A DNA stretch of 64,000 nucleotides from JBJENW01 sp051880395 (GTDB lineage: Bacteria > Bacillota > Clostridia > Lachnospirales > Lachnospiraceae), in contig JBJENW010000134.1 of the NCBI GenBank assembly GCA_051880395.1, positions 1 through 64,000 of the forward strand, read 5' to 3'. Position 1 is the first letter of the stretch. Every line of letters begins with the position of its first letter. The notes below the pieces were generated by a model that saw nothing but the letters and a program-made list of their open reading frames with translations, ran no database searches and had not been told where the DNA came from. The translations under genes were made by a program, and so were the position numbers. Shown piece after piece: positions 9,077 to 17,201 of this stretch.

Positions 9077-9676
9077 TCAGCGTTTCCTTCTGAGAAAAAG
9101 AAGTGCAAATAACGCGCCTGAAAGCGCTCCTCCCACATGTCCAAAATTATCGACATTCGCAGTAGAAATACCAAAATAAAGGGAAAGTGCCAGCATAAAC
9201 AGCAGTCCTTTTGTGGTCAGTCCCTCTACATGTCCTTTATTTTTGATCGCGATAACGATCAGGGCACCGATCAGCCCGAAGATCGCACCGGAGGCACCGG
9301 CAGAAACCGCCATATCGCCGGTTCTTACCATCATTTCCATGGACAAAATACTCGAACCGATTCCGGAGATCAGATATACCAGTGCAAAACGAAAATGTCC
9401 GCAGTAATCTTCCAATCGCACCCCCAGACAGCCAAGCAGGACCATGTTATTGAGCAGATGCTCCATTCCAAAATGCAGGAACGTGCAGGTCAGCAGACGA
9501 TAAAATTCTTTGTCTTCCAAAACTGCAGGGGGAAAATTTGCCCCATGTTCATACATAAAATACGAATCCGTGGTATCCCCTAAAATTTCCAAAACAATAT
9601 ATACCAAAATATTGAATACGATAAGTACCGCTGTGACGATCGGACGTGTCTTCCATACACGCTGTTCTTCTTCCAT
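9077..9676 (-). CDS. Rhomboid-family intramembrane serine protease
   Basis: Integral membrane protease of 199 residues. The catalytic Ser is in GASGAIFGLIG (about residue 129) and the catalytic His in NFGHVGGALSGALFALL (about residue 181). About six membrane segments are visible, starting at TAVLIVFNILVYIVLEIL, and the HFGMEHLLNNM loop is typical of the family. Rhomboids cleave membrane proteins within or near their membrane helices; substrates here are unknown. The start is supported by GTGAGG before the ATG. It is convergent with the YgjP-like gene at zero distance. Confidence 0.88.
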   Translation of the reverse strand: MEEEQRVWKTRPIVTAVLIVFNILVYIVLEILGDTTDSYFMYEHGANFPPAVLEDKEFYRLLTCTFLHFGMEHLLNNMVLLGCLGVRLEDYCGHFRFALVYLISGIGSSILSMEMMVRTGDMAVSAGASGAIFGLIGALIVIAIKNKGHVEGLTTKGLLFMLALSLYFGISTANVDNFGHVGGALSGALFALLFLRRKR

Positions 9677-9747
9677 ATGCTACCTCACTTTCCTAATAAA
9701 ATTTTATCTCATACGTAGCACATTAACACGAAAAGAAGGGACTGTCA

Positions 9748-9765
9748 AATATCTCAACCTGGGGG
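9748..9765 (+). repeat. Isolated end motif of the long-hairpin repeat family
   Basis: AATATCTCAACC followed by TGGGGG matches the left end of the long hairpin at 12006 (AATATCTCAACC then GGGGGG). No partner GTTGAGATAT was found nearby, so this is a solo end or a decayed copy. Confidence 0.4.
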
Positions 9766-9856
9766 ATGAAAAGAAAACAGTGAATGGAACGAGAAAATCT
9801 GTTATACTAAAGGCAGCGTTTGCGGAGTAGAAAAGGAAAGGAAAAAGAGAAGAAAA

Positions 9857-10552
9857 ATGGCATTATACACGATCGGTGATCTGCATCTTTCGTTTTCTGT
9901 GGATAAACCCATGGACAGGTTTTCAAGTGTGTGGAAAGATCACCCAAAAAAAATAGAAAAATACTGGAACAGAAAAGTCAAAGAGGACGATACGGTGGTC
10001 GTGACAGGCGATCACTCCTGGGGGAGAAATCTGGATGAGGCGGCACTGGATCTGCAGTTTATCTGCGATCTTCCGGGGCGAAAGATTTTGCTGCGCGGAA
10101 ATCACGATATGTTCTGGGACGCAAAGAAGACAGAGCGTCTAAATGAGCGCTACGAGGGAAGATTGTTTTTCCTTCAAAATAATTTTGCCACCTATGAGGA
10201 TTATGCACTCGTTGGAACAAAGGGCTACTGCTACGAGGGAAAAGATACGATCGAACATGCACAGAAACTTGTGAAACGGGAATCGGAGCGTTTGCGCTAT
10301 TCGTTCGAACTGGCAAGGGCAAACGGTTACAAAAAATTTCTAATGTTTCTGCATTATCCGCCGACGAGCATCGGAGAGCAGGAGAGTATCTTTACGCAGA
10401 TGGCAGAATCCTACGGTGCAAGCCATGTGATCTACTCGCATTGTCATGGGATCGAACGATTTGATGACAGCTTTAAAGGGATGGTAAATGGAGTGGAATA
10501 TCATCTTGTCTCTGGCGATTATCTAAAATTTAAGCCGGAAAAAATTTTGTAG
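9857..10552 (+). CDS. Calcineurin-like metallophosphoesterase
   Basis: Protein of 231 residues with the five-block metallophosphoesterase signature: GDLHLS (7-12), GDHSWG (near 53, where most relatives have GD..), GNHDMFWD (77-84), FLHYPP (about 160) and YSHCHG (about 195). These residues bind two metal ions in the active site. No signal peptide or membrane segment is seen, so it is probably cytosolic. The nucleotide, phosphoprotein or phospholipid substrate cannot be told. It is followed after about 60 bases by a membrane-anchored lipase-like gene and may be co-transcribed with it. A GTTATACT element at 9801-9808 may be its -10 box, with only a weak -35. Confidence 0.85.
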   Translation: MALYTIGDLHLSFSVDKPMDRFSSVWKDHPKKIEKYWNRKVKEDDTVVVTGDHSWGRNLDEAALDLQFICDLPGRKILLRGNHDMFWDAKKTERLNERYEGRLFFLQNNFATYEDYALVGTKGYCYEGKDTIEHAQKLVKRESERLRYSFELARANGYKKFLMFLHYPPTSIGEQESIFTQMAESYGASHVIYSHCHGIERFDDSFKGMVNGVEYHLVSGDYLKFKPEKIL

Positions 10553-10613
10553 GAAAAAAGTGTTGCAAGGGAGAGCTTGCGCATACATAGCAGGAGAAAG
10601 GAATTTTAGTTTT

Positions 10614-11951
10614 ATGAAATGGAAAAATTATTTAGGAGGAATTCTGTTTTTTTTGATTTTAAATTTGGGATTTCTTTTACATAGCATATCGGTAACGACA
10701 GCGATATCTGTGTTACTTGTTATAGCGGCAGTGGCTGGATTTGTGTTTTTGCAGGTGTGTCCGTCATTGGAAAAATATCCGGCGCGGCGGATGCGTTTGA
10801 TGCAAAATGGTACGTTACTGCTACAGTGGTTTGTGTCTTCGGTGGTTTTAGAAACAGTGCTGTTTTTGTATCTGATTTTTGGTGTTGGAGTAAAAACATA
10901 TGGAATAAAGGCATTTGTGTTAAATCTGATCTGGGTATTTTTGGCAGAGCTGATCACGTTTTGGAGCGGCATGATCCGAATATTTATCAGTTCTGTGCAG
11001 TTGGGAATCCGCTGGCGTGTGCTGGCTGTTGCCTGCGGCTGGATACCGATCGCAAATGTGGTCGTACTTTTGAAAATGATCTCACTGGTGAAAAAAGAAT
11101 TTTCATTTGAGGCCGAAAAACAGGGCATAAATTTGGAACGAAACAACGAAGAAATCTGCCATACAAATTATCCGATTCTTCTGGTGCATGGCGTGTTTTT
11201 TCGGGATTTTAATTTCTTTAATTACTGGGGACGTATTCCAAAAGAATTGCAAAAAAACGGGGCACAAATTTATTATGGAAATCAGCAGTCTGCGGCCTCG
11301 GTGGCAGACAGTGCAAAAGAACTGGCCGAGCGGATCCGACAGATTTTAGAAGAAACCGGAAGTGAAAAAGTAAATATCATTGCGCATTCGAAGGGAGGTC
11401 TTGATTCCCGTTATGCAATCAGTTGCCTTGGCATGGCGCCTTACGTGGCGTCCCTTACAACGGTCAATACGCCGCATACCGGCTGCATATTTGCCGATTA
11501 TCTCTTGGAAAAAGCACCGGATTCGCTCAAACAGTCGGTGGCAAATACCTACAACAGTGCATTGAGAAAAGTGGGGGATGCAAACCCGGATTTTCTGGAA
11601 GCAGTCAATGATCTGACGGCATCTGCCTGTCAAAAATTAAATGAACAGATGCCGGATGTAGAAGGCGTGTATTATCAGAGTGTGGGTTCTTATATGGCAA
11701 AGGCGGCAAGCGGTCGTTTCCCATTGAACATATCGTATCCGCTTGTCAAGCATTTTGATGGAAAAAATGACGGGCTTGTGGCGCTCGATGCGATGAAATG
11801 GGGAGAACAATTTTTCGTGGTCGATCCACCGAATCAGCGTGGAATTTCGCATGGCGATATGATCGATTTAAACAGAGAAAATGTAGAAGGATTTGATGTC
11901 CGGGAATTTTATGTGAAATTAGTTGCAGATCTGAAACAGAGGCAGTTTTAG
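10614..11951 (+). CDS. Membrane-anchored alpha/beta hydrolase, lipase-like
   Basis: Protein of 445 residues from the ATG at 10614, chosen because AAAGGA precedes it and an earlier in-frame start at 10560 would add a non-membrane leader. Residues 1-160 hold about five hydrophobic helices. The rest is a lipase-type alpha/beta hydrolase: LLVHGVFFRD (oxyanion region), the nucleophile Ser in NIIAHSKGGLDSRY, the acid residue in FDGKNDGLVAL and the His in GISHGDMID. This resembles the LipA/triacylglycerol-lipase family with an AHSxGG nucleophile elbow. A role in membrane lipid or acylglycerol hydrolysis is plausible but not shown. Confidence 0.8.
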   Translation: MKWKNYLGGILFFLILNLGFLLHSISVTTAISVLLVIAAVAGFVFLQVCPSLEKYPARRMRLMQNGTLLLQWFVSSVVLETVLFLYLIFGVGVKTYGIKAFVLNLIWVFLAELITFWSGMIRIFISSVQLGIRWRVLAVACGWIPIANVVVLLKMISLVKKEFSFEAEKQGINLERNNEEICHTNYPILLVHGVFFRDFNFFNYWGRIPKELQKNGAQIYYGNQQSAASVADSAKELAERIRQILEETGSEKVNIIAHSKGGLDSRYAISCLGMAPYVASLTTVNTPHTGCIFADYLLEKAPDSLKQSVANTYNSALRKVGDANPDFLEAVNDLTASACQKLNEQMPDVEGVYYQSVGSYMAKAASGRFPLNISYPLVKHFDGKNDGLVALDAMKWGEQFFVVDPPNQRGISHGDMIDLNRENVEGFDVREFYVKLVADLKQRQF

Positions 11952-12005
11952 CGTTTATCCGAAACGGTATCGACGCCACTACTCTTTGAAAAGAGTGACG
12001 CGAAG

Positions 12006-12463
12006 AATATCTCAACCGGGGGGTTCCTGTGCGGACGTTTCCGAAAATCGGCTGGGTGGGCAAGGCGGGGCGGCTGCTTTCAGAAGGGCTAGACAGAAAT
12101 GAAGTCGAGTTTGGGCGGGCAAATCTGCGATGCTTTATTTTTGCAGTTTTCCGAATGTCGTACAAGCTGCACGCAGGTGTATGTGGGAGAAAGACTCAGA
12201 AGCGGACTCTTTCTCCCACATACACCTACGCACAGCTTGTACGCCTCTCGGCAAAACAGCAAAGGCATCGCAGATTTGTCCACCCAAACTCACTAACATT
12301 TCTGTCAAAGCCCTTCTGAAAGCAGCCGCCCCGCCTTGCCAACCCAGCCGAATTTCGGAAACTGTGTATTGGAGACGGTAGGTTGAGATATTTTTCGCTA
12401 GGGGAAGAGAATGGTGAATCCCGGAAACGTCCGTGTAGGAAATCCCCTTCGGTTGAGATATAA
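12006..12463. repeat. Long-hairpin element H1 (type A core)
   Basis: Intergenic element able to fold into one hairpin of about 300-450 bases. Arm 12050-12090 pairs with 12309-12349 at 40 of 41 positions, and further pairing continues inward to a tip near 12180-12230 (GTATGTGGGAGAAAG / CTTTCTCCCACATAC). The ends are AATATCTCAACC (12006-12017) and two copies of GGTTGAGATAT (12381-12391 and 12451-12461). It fills most of the 779-bp gap after the lipase-like gene. Short frames inside it are repeat shadows. Type A core sequence recurs at 15881-16114. Confidence 0.85.
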
Positions 12464-12490
12464 ACAGTAATGTTTGGGATTGGAGTTTGA

Positions 12491-12519
12491 TTGCTATTTT
12501 GTGGGCGGTTGGTTATAAT
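12491..12519 (+). promoter_or_regulatory. Promoter of the SDR gene
   Basis: TTGCTA at 12491-12496, a 17-base spacer and TATAAT at 12514-12519. The expected start near 12526 places the 163-bp repeat at 12542-12704 inside the 5' untranslated region of the SDR mRNA. Confidence 0.55.
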
Positions 12520-12541
12520 AGAGAGTAGAATGAAAAGCTGT

Positions 12542-12704
12542 ATGTTCTCTCGGAGTCTCTTTGTGACTGATTTTGTGAGATGATCTTTTGTCAGATGTGC
12601 ACAAATTTATGAGGCGTACGTGGAACGTACGTTGATTAAATTTGTGTGCATCTGGCGGAAAATCAGCCGCAAAAGCGGGCGCAAGGGAGATTCCGAGAGG
12701 ACAT
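12542..12704 (+). mobile_element. 163-bp MITE-like palindromic repeat, copy 1
   Basis: It has imperfect terminal inverted repeats: CTCTCGGAGTCTC near the left end against GAGATTCCGAGAG at the right end. An inner dyad is formed by CAGATGTGCACAAATTTA and TAAATTTGTGTGCATCTG around a GTACGTGGAACGTAC tip. It is flanked on both sides by CTGT (12538-12541 and 12705-12708), a possible 4-bp target duplication. The reverse complement of 60557-60719 is the same length and clearly homologous throughout. It has no coding capacity. Confidence 0.8.
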
Positions 12705-12730
12705 CTGTATAAAAGAAAGGAATATGCAAG

Positions 12731-13504
12731 ATGAAAAAAGCTGTTTTAATCACAGGGGCATCCAGCGGACTGGGCTTGGAATTTACAAAAATTTTTGCAA
12801 AGCAGTGCAAACATCTGGTATTGGTGGCGCGCAAGGAGAAAAAGCTGCGTCGAATTCAGAAAAAGCTGCAGGAGCGGTATGGCATTGATGTTGAGATCTT
12901 TCCACAGGATCTGGCAGAAAAAGATGCAGCAAAAAAAATTTATCATTTTATAAAAGAAAAAGAGTTGTGTGTTCAGGTGTTGATCAACAATGCCGGATTT
13001 GGAGATTTCGGAGCATTTGCATCCTGTGACCTGGAAAAGCAGCGGGAAATGATGCAGGTGAATATGGTGACGCTGACCGAATTGACACGCCTGTTTCTGC
13101 CACAGATGATCGAACAGAAAAGCGGAAAAATCTTAAATACAGCATCTATCGCGGCATTTCAACCGGGACCGTTGATGTCCGTTTACTTTGCCAGCAAGTC
13201 GTATGTACTCTCTTTTACAGAGGCATTAGCGGTCGAATTGCAGGGCAGCGGCGTGACGGTGACAGCTCTCTGTCCGGGAACCATGGATACCGGATTTGAG
13301 ACGCGCGCAGAATTAGGAGAATCCGGTTTGTTCAAGAACATCAAAACGCTGCCGGTCAGCGAAGTGGCACGATACGGCTATCGGGCACTGATGCAGGGAA
13401 AAACCGTTGTTGTGCCGGGACTTGCCAACAAAATCCTGACATGCGCCGCACAGATCGCACCGCGAAAAATGGTGCGAAAACTCTCCTATCGTATTGTGAA
13501 ATAG
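12731..13504 (+). CDS. Short-chain dehydrogenase/reductase (SDR)
   Basis: NAD(P)-dependent oxidoreductase of 257 residues. The cofactor motif GASSGLG is at residues 9-15, NNAGFGDFG follows near 88, the catalytic Ser lies in NTASIAAF (about 139), and YFASKSYV carries the catalytic Tyr and Lys (about 154-158). CPGTMDTGF is the usual family block. It resembles the DltE/YqjQ-type classical SDRs; the substrate is unknown. The ATG follows GAAAGGA. The gene is enclosed between repeat elements: the 163-bp repeat in its leader and hairpin H2 beginning 2-3 bases after its stop codon. Confidence 0.88.
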   Translation: MKKAVLITGASSGLGLEFTKIFAKQCKHLVLVARKEKKLRRIQKKLQERYGIDVEIFPQDLAEKDAAKKIYHFIKEKELCVQVLINNAGFGDFGAFASCDLEKQREMMQVNMVTLTELTRLFLPQMIEQKSGKILNTASIAAFQPGPLMSVYFASKSYVLSFTEALAVELQGSGVTVTALCPGTMDTGFETRAELGESGLFKNIKTLPVSEVARYGYRALMQGKTVVVPGLANKILTCAAQIAPRKMVRKLSYRIVK

Positions 13505-13505
13505 A

Positions 13506-13742
13506 GGTATCTCAACTGTGATTCCTAGACGGACGTTTGTCGCAACGAGAGGCTGCCTTCCAAAAAACACGGCTTTTGTGCAAAGAAGCTAACTTTTAAG
13601 AAACTCTAAGACTCTCAGGATCGCCTTCGAGCCTAAGAGTTTCTAAAAAGTGGATCTTCTTTGCACTCGCCGAAATGTTTTTTGAAAGGCAGCCTCTCGT
13701 TGCGAAAAACTGTGTATAGGAGCCGGATGGTTGAGATATCTC
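13506..13742. repeat. Long-hairpin element H2 (type B core)
   Basis: Palindromic element starting directly after the SDR stop codon. The ends are GGTATCTCAAC (13506-13516) and GTTGAGATATC (13730-13740). Arm 13540-13568 pairs with 13677-13705 at 28 of 29 positions. The tip region (about 13601-13643) holds CTCTCAGGATCGCCTTCGAG, which also occurs in H3 (inverted) and H4. It could act as a terminator or 3' stabilising structure for the SDR mRNA. Confidence 0.85.
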
Positions 13743-13880
13743 ATAATTCACATTTTTAATGAAATTCCAAAATTTTTTTATTATATAAAAGCTGAAGTCA
13801 AAACTTTCTGGTAGAAGGAAAGAGTTTTTAACCAATCGGGGTGGCTACGTCGAGGATTTTGGAATGGTGCAATTGGAAAA

Positions 13881-14121
13881 ATATCTCAACGGATCGGTTC
13901 CAGTAAACAGTTTGTTCACACGACAGGGCCGCCTTGCGCAAAAACATTTCGGTGGGCATAGGTGAGATCCAGTCCTTACGGAGACTTAGGCGCGAAGGCA
14001 ATCCTGAGCGTCTTAGTCGTAGTTAGGACTTAGCTCGGCTATGCAGGAACCGTGTTTTTGCGCAAGGCGGCCCTGTCGTGTGAACAAACGTCCGTACAGG
14101 AACAACCCCCGGTTGAGATAT
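13881..14121. repeat. Long-hairpin element H3 (type B core, inverted)
   Basis: The ends are ATATCTCAAC (13881-13890) and GTTGAGATAT (14112-14121). Arm 13911-13946 pairs with 14053-14088 at all 36 positions. The core at 13983-14016 is the reverse complement of the H2 core, and the end motifs are also swapped, so the element is in the opposite orientation. Its right end lies 2 bases from the stop codon of the leftward MATE gene. The 138 bases between H2 and H3 show nothing recognisable. Confidence 0.85.
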
Positions 14122-14123
14122 TT

Positions 14124-15506
14124 TTAATAGGATTCTACAGGAGGTTTTGGCAGCTTGCGCTTTGCCCAGATGAGGCAGGCCAGATGCACCAGTCCTGTGA
14201 TGATCCAGGTGATCGGATACAGCCAGTATAAAAATTCAATGAAGTGAAACTGCGGCAGGCGAAACAGTGTGGCGATGGCCAAAAGCCGCAGTCCGCAGGC
14301 GCCTGCCAATGACACGAACATCGGAAGGAGCGAATAACCCAGACCGCGCAGCACACCGACCAGCACATCCATCATGCCGCAGAGTGCATAAGTACGCGAG
14401 ATCACACCGAGACGTGCCATACCGACTTTTACAACTGCAGGGGAACTCGTATAGATGCCAAGCAGCGGATGCCCGAACAGCACGGCCAGATTTCCAAATA
14501 CCAGACCGACGACCATAACGCTCATTTCGCTTAAAACGGTAATACGTGTGATCCGCTTATATTCTCCGGAACCATAATTTTGCCCGGTAAACGAAAGGGC
14601 AGCCTGATGAAAGGCATTCATTGACATATAGACAAATCCCTCGATATTTGCGGCTGCAGAGTTTCCGGCGACGACGGTAGCACCGAAACTGTTGATCGAG
14701 GATTGGATGACGACATTGGAGAGCGCAAATACAATCCCCTGAAAACCGGCAGGCAGTCCGATCTGCAAAATTTTGATCAGTTTGTCTTTCTGAATCTTTA
14801 ACTCTTTGATATGTAATTGGTAACAGGCGTTTTCGTGCATCAGACAGCGCAGTACCAACGTCGCGGAAATACACTGGGAAATCACCGTCGCAGCTGCGAC
14901 GCCTGCGACATCCATTCGCAGAATGACCACAAAAAACAGGTTTAAACACACATTGATCACGCCCGAAAACATCAGATAATACAGCGGACGTTTCGTATCA
15001 CCGACCGCGCGCAGAATCGCACTTCCGAAGTTGTAGATCATCGTCGCTGTCATGCCGAGAAAATAGATCCTCAGATAGATGGTAGCAAGCGGCAGGACTT
15101 CTTTCGGTGTCTGCATCCAGATTAAAAACTGGCGGGCAAAGAGCACACCGACAATCGTTACCAGAATCCCGCTGTAGATACTTAACAGCATCGTTGTATG
15201 TACGGTGTGGCGCACTTCCAGTTCCTGCTTTGCTCCGTAAAACCGCGCAACCAGTACATTTGCACCGATCGACAATCCCATAAATAAGTTTACCAGCAGA
15301 TTGATCAGCGCCGTATTCGAACCGACAGCCGCAAGCGAATGATCCCCGGCGAACCGCCCGACTACGACGATGTCCGCGGCATTGAACAAAAGCTGCAGAA
15401 TACTCGAACACATCAGAGGAATCGCAAACAACAAAAGTTTGCTCAAGATCGGTCCGTGACACATATCCATTTCATAATGTTTTTCTTTTGACATTTTTCT
15501 TAACAT
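14124..15506 (-). CDS. MATE-family efflux transporter
   Basis: Complete 460-residue MATE antiporter with 12 expected membrane helices, driving export of small compounds with a Na+ or H+ gradient. It has the typical N-terminus (LLLFAIPLMCSSILQLLFNA, then ADIVVVGRFAG), the ALAAVG-like LAAVGSNTAL and the FLGMTATMIYNFGSAILRAVGDTKRP block that is partly lost in the decayed copy at 60-1167. AAGGAG stands 10 bases before the ATG at 15506. A TTGCTT-N18-TAAGAT promoter is possible just upstream. Long-hairpin elements abut it on both sides (H3 at the 3' end, H4 about 100 bases before its start). The exported substrate is unknown. Confidence 0.92.
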   Translation of the reverse strand: MLRKMSKEKHYEMDMCHGPILSKLLLFAIPLMCSSILQLLFNAADIVVVGRFAGDHSLAAVGSNTALINLLVNLFMGLSIGANVLVARFYGAKQELEVRHTVHTTMLLSIYSGILVTIVGVLFARQFLIWMQTPKEVLPLATIYLRIYFLGMTATMIYNFGSAILRAVGDTKRPLYYLMFSGVINVCLNLFFVVILRMDVAGVAAATVISQCISATLVLRCLMHENACYQLHIKELKIQKDKLIKILQIGLPAGFQGIVFALSNVVIQSSINSFGATVVAGNSAAANIEGFVYMSMNAFHQAALSFTGQNYGSGEYKRITRITVLSEMSVMVVGLVFGNLAVLFGHPLLGIYTSSPAVVKVGMARLGVISRTYALCGMMDVLVGVLRGLGYSLLPMFVSLAGACGLRLLAIATLFRLPQFHFIEFLYWLYPITWIITGLVHLACLIWAKRKLPKPPVESY

Positions 15507-15605
15507 TTCATTCTATCTCCTTTTTGACCAAAAACTATCTTAGCACAGCTATCCTTGAAAAAGCAATATACTTTTATAATATCGCAACCTCGGGGAATCC
15601 CTATC

Positions 15606-15880
15606 GTTACTGTTCACACATTTTTCCAATCCGTACGCTCAGAAAATCTGTCCGCAGGTGCTTCACATGGGTTCCCCCTCAGAAAAACATGGCTCCTGCT
15701 CCGATGAGCTATGTTCTAAGAGAGCCTAACACTCTCAGGATCGCCTTCGAGCGTAAGGCTCTCTAAGAACAGGATCTCATCTGCGCCCTCCAAAACGTTT
15801 TTTCTGATGGGGAACCCATGTGAAGCACTTGCGGACAGACTTTCTGAGTTGTGAACTGGAAACGGCGTGTGAACAGTAAC
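15606..15880. repeat. Long-hairpin element H4 (type B core, alternative termini)
   Basis: The ends are GTTACTGTTCACAC (15606-15619) and GTGTGAACAGTAAC (15867-15880), which replace the ATATCTCAAC/GTTGAGATAT termini of H1-H3. Arm 15638-15677 pairs with 15809-15848 at 38 of 40 positions. The tip again contains CTCTCAGGATCGCCTTCGAG (about 15731-15750). An ATATCGCAACC motif at 15579-15589 just outside resembles the other terminus type. It lies in the 715-bp gap between divergent MATE and response-regulator genes. Confidence 0.85.
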
Positions 15881-16114
15881 TCCCTATCCCTACACGGGCG
15901 TTTCTGGAATGCGGCGGGGATTGAGAACAGGGGCGGCTGCTTCAAAAGTGGCTAGACAGAAATGAAGTCGAGTTCGGGCGGGAAAAATTGCGACGCTTTA
16001 TTTTTGCAGTCTTCCGTATGTCGGACAGTCTGCACGAATCTGTACGCCAGAGCAAGACTCAAAAAAGGATTCTTTCTCTGAGCGTCCGGATTGGAAGAAC
16101 GTGTGAACAGTAAC
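15881..16114. repeat. Long-hairpin element H5 (partial type A core)
   Basis: Directly adjoins H4. Its left part (about 15933-16060) matches the left arm of H1, including GGGGCGGCTGCTTC, GGCTAGACAGAAATGAAGTC and CTTTATTTTTGCAG, but the complementary right arm is mostly missing. It ends with GTCCGGATTGGAAGAAC and GTGTGAACAGTAAC (16101-16114), the same terminus as H4. It looks like half a type A element fused to a type B neighbour. Confidence 0.75.
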
Positions 16115-16154
16115 GAAGCGAAAACTTAAAAAAGAAAGATTATTCAAAAAATTC

Positions 16155-16183
16155 TTATCAATTGTGAAAATTTTTGTTATAAT
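16155..16183 (+). promoter_or_regulatory. Promoter of the response-regulator gene
   Basis: TTATCA at 16155-16160, a 17-base spacer and a consensus TATAAT at 16178-16183. It lies 40 bases after the last hairpin repeat and about 32 bases before the GAGGGGG ribosome site. Confidence 0.6.
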
Positions 16184-16221
16184 AAAGGAAAATGAGGAAA
16201 GACACAGAGGGGGAAGAAAAT

Positions 16222-17028
16222 ATGCACGTAATCTGCGTAGATGATGAAAAGCCAACATTGACGAATTTTAAACTGACCACTCAGGAAATACCGCAGATTC
16301 AATCATTACATTTGTTTTCCACAAGCAGGGAAGCACTGAAATGGGCAAAGAAAAATACGGTGGATGTCGCATTTTTAGACATAGAGATGCCACTGAAAAA
16401 CGGTATCGAACTGGCGAAAGAGCTGCAGGAGATTCAGCCGGATATAAAAATTGTGTTTGCGACGGCCTATGAAGAGTATGCATTAGAGGCATTTCAGACA
16501 AAAGCCATTCGATATATCCTGAAACCGTATGACGTGGAAGAAATCAAAGAGGCACTCGATCTGGCCTCACGGATTCAGCCAAAACAAAACCAGCGTATCG
16601 TGATTCAGACGATACCGGAATTTTCCATCTCCGTCGATAACCGTATTTTGTATCTGAATGGAGAAAAACCCGCGGAAATGCTGGCACTTTTGGTTGATCG
16701 CGCACAGGCAGGAATCACGACGGGAGAGACGATTGCCTGTCTCTGGCCGGACCGGAATAATGATGAAAAAACACAGTCTCTGTGCAGAGGAACCTTCCAT
16801 AGATTAATGCGGGCATTAAAAGAAGAACATATCGAATATATCGTTCGAAATGAGGGGAAACACAAGTATCTGAACATGGATTTGGTAGACTGCGATCTGT
16901 ATCGAATCCTGAATGGAAAAAGTACCGTCTTAGAGGAAAAGTATAACGGAGCCTATCTGAAAAACTATTCCTGGGCGGAAGTGCGCAATGCACAGCTCAA
17001 TCAGATGAAAAAAGAGCTGGAAAAATAA
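16222..17028 (+). CDS. Response regulator with SARP-like DNA-binding domain
   Basis: Cytosolic regulator of 268 residues. Residues 1-118 form a CheY-type receiver: acidic pair in CVDDEKPTL, phospho-acceptor Asp in VAFLDIEMPLKNG, Thr in FATAYEEYA and Lys in YILKPYD. Residues about 135-265 resemble the winged-helix and short BTAD-like extension of SARP-type activators (GEKPAEMLALLVDRAQAGI, TGETIACLWPDR). The start at 16222 is used because GAGGGGG precedes it; an in-frame ATG 10 codons earlier lacks a site. No histidine kinase gene is adjacent. It stands just upstream of the pilus genes, whose promoter carries an 11-base-spaced direct repeat like a SARP site, so it probably activates them (inference). 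Confidence 0.8.
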   Translation: MHVICVDDEKPTLTNFKLTTQEIPQIQSLHLFSTSREALKWAKKNTVDVAFLDIEMPLKNGIELAKELQEIQPDIKIVFATAYEEYALEAFQTKAIRYILKPYDVEEIKEALDLASRIQPKQNQRIVIQTIPEFSISVDNRILYLNGEKPAEMLALLVDRAQAGITTGETIACLWPDRNNDEKTQSLCRGTFHRLMRALKEEHIEYIVRNEGKHKYLNMDLVDCDLYRILNGKSTVLEEKYNGAYLKNYSWAEVRNAQLNQMKKELEK

Positions 17029-17085
17029 AAAAATCTCTAAATGCAGAAAATAGCAGAGCAAATGTAGAATCATGCAAAAAATTTG

Positions 17086-17125
17086 GGGTTTCTTTTACAG
17101 AAATGTAGAAAAAAACCCTTTTTTT
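17086..17125 (+). terminator. Intrinsic terminator after the response-regulator gene
   Basis: GGGTTTCTTTTACA pairs imperfectly with TGTAGAAAAAAACCC around a GAAA loop, followed by seven T. It separates the regulator transcript from the pilus operon. Confidence 0.65.
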
Positions 17126-17201
17126 GCCGAAAAAAACGTGGTACTATAGTCCCAAAGAGATGAAAAACAGGATTTCTTCTTAAAAAAAACAGGAAAAAGT
17201 T

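Noticed and set aside
12029..12381. Open frames of 60-96 codons inside H1
   Set aside because: They exist in several frames on both strands of a palindrome and none has a ribosome site; they are repeat shadows.
12006..16114. Long hairpins as integron attC sites separating gene cassettes
   Set aside because: The end motif GTTGAGAT does not fit the attC core GTTRRRY, arms are much too long, no integrase is present and the genes between them face different ways.
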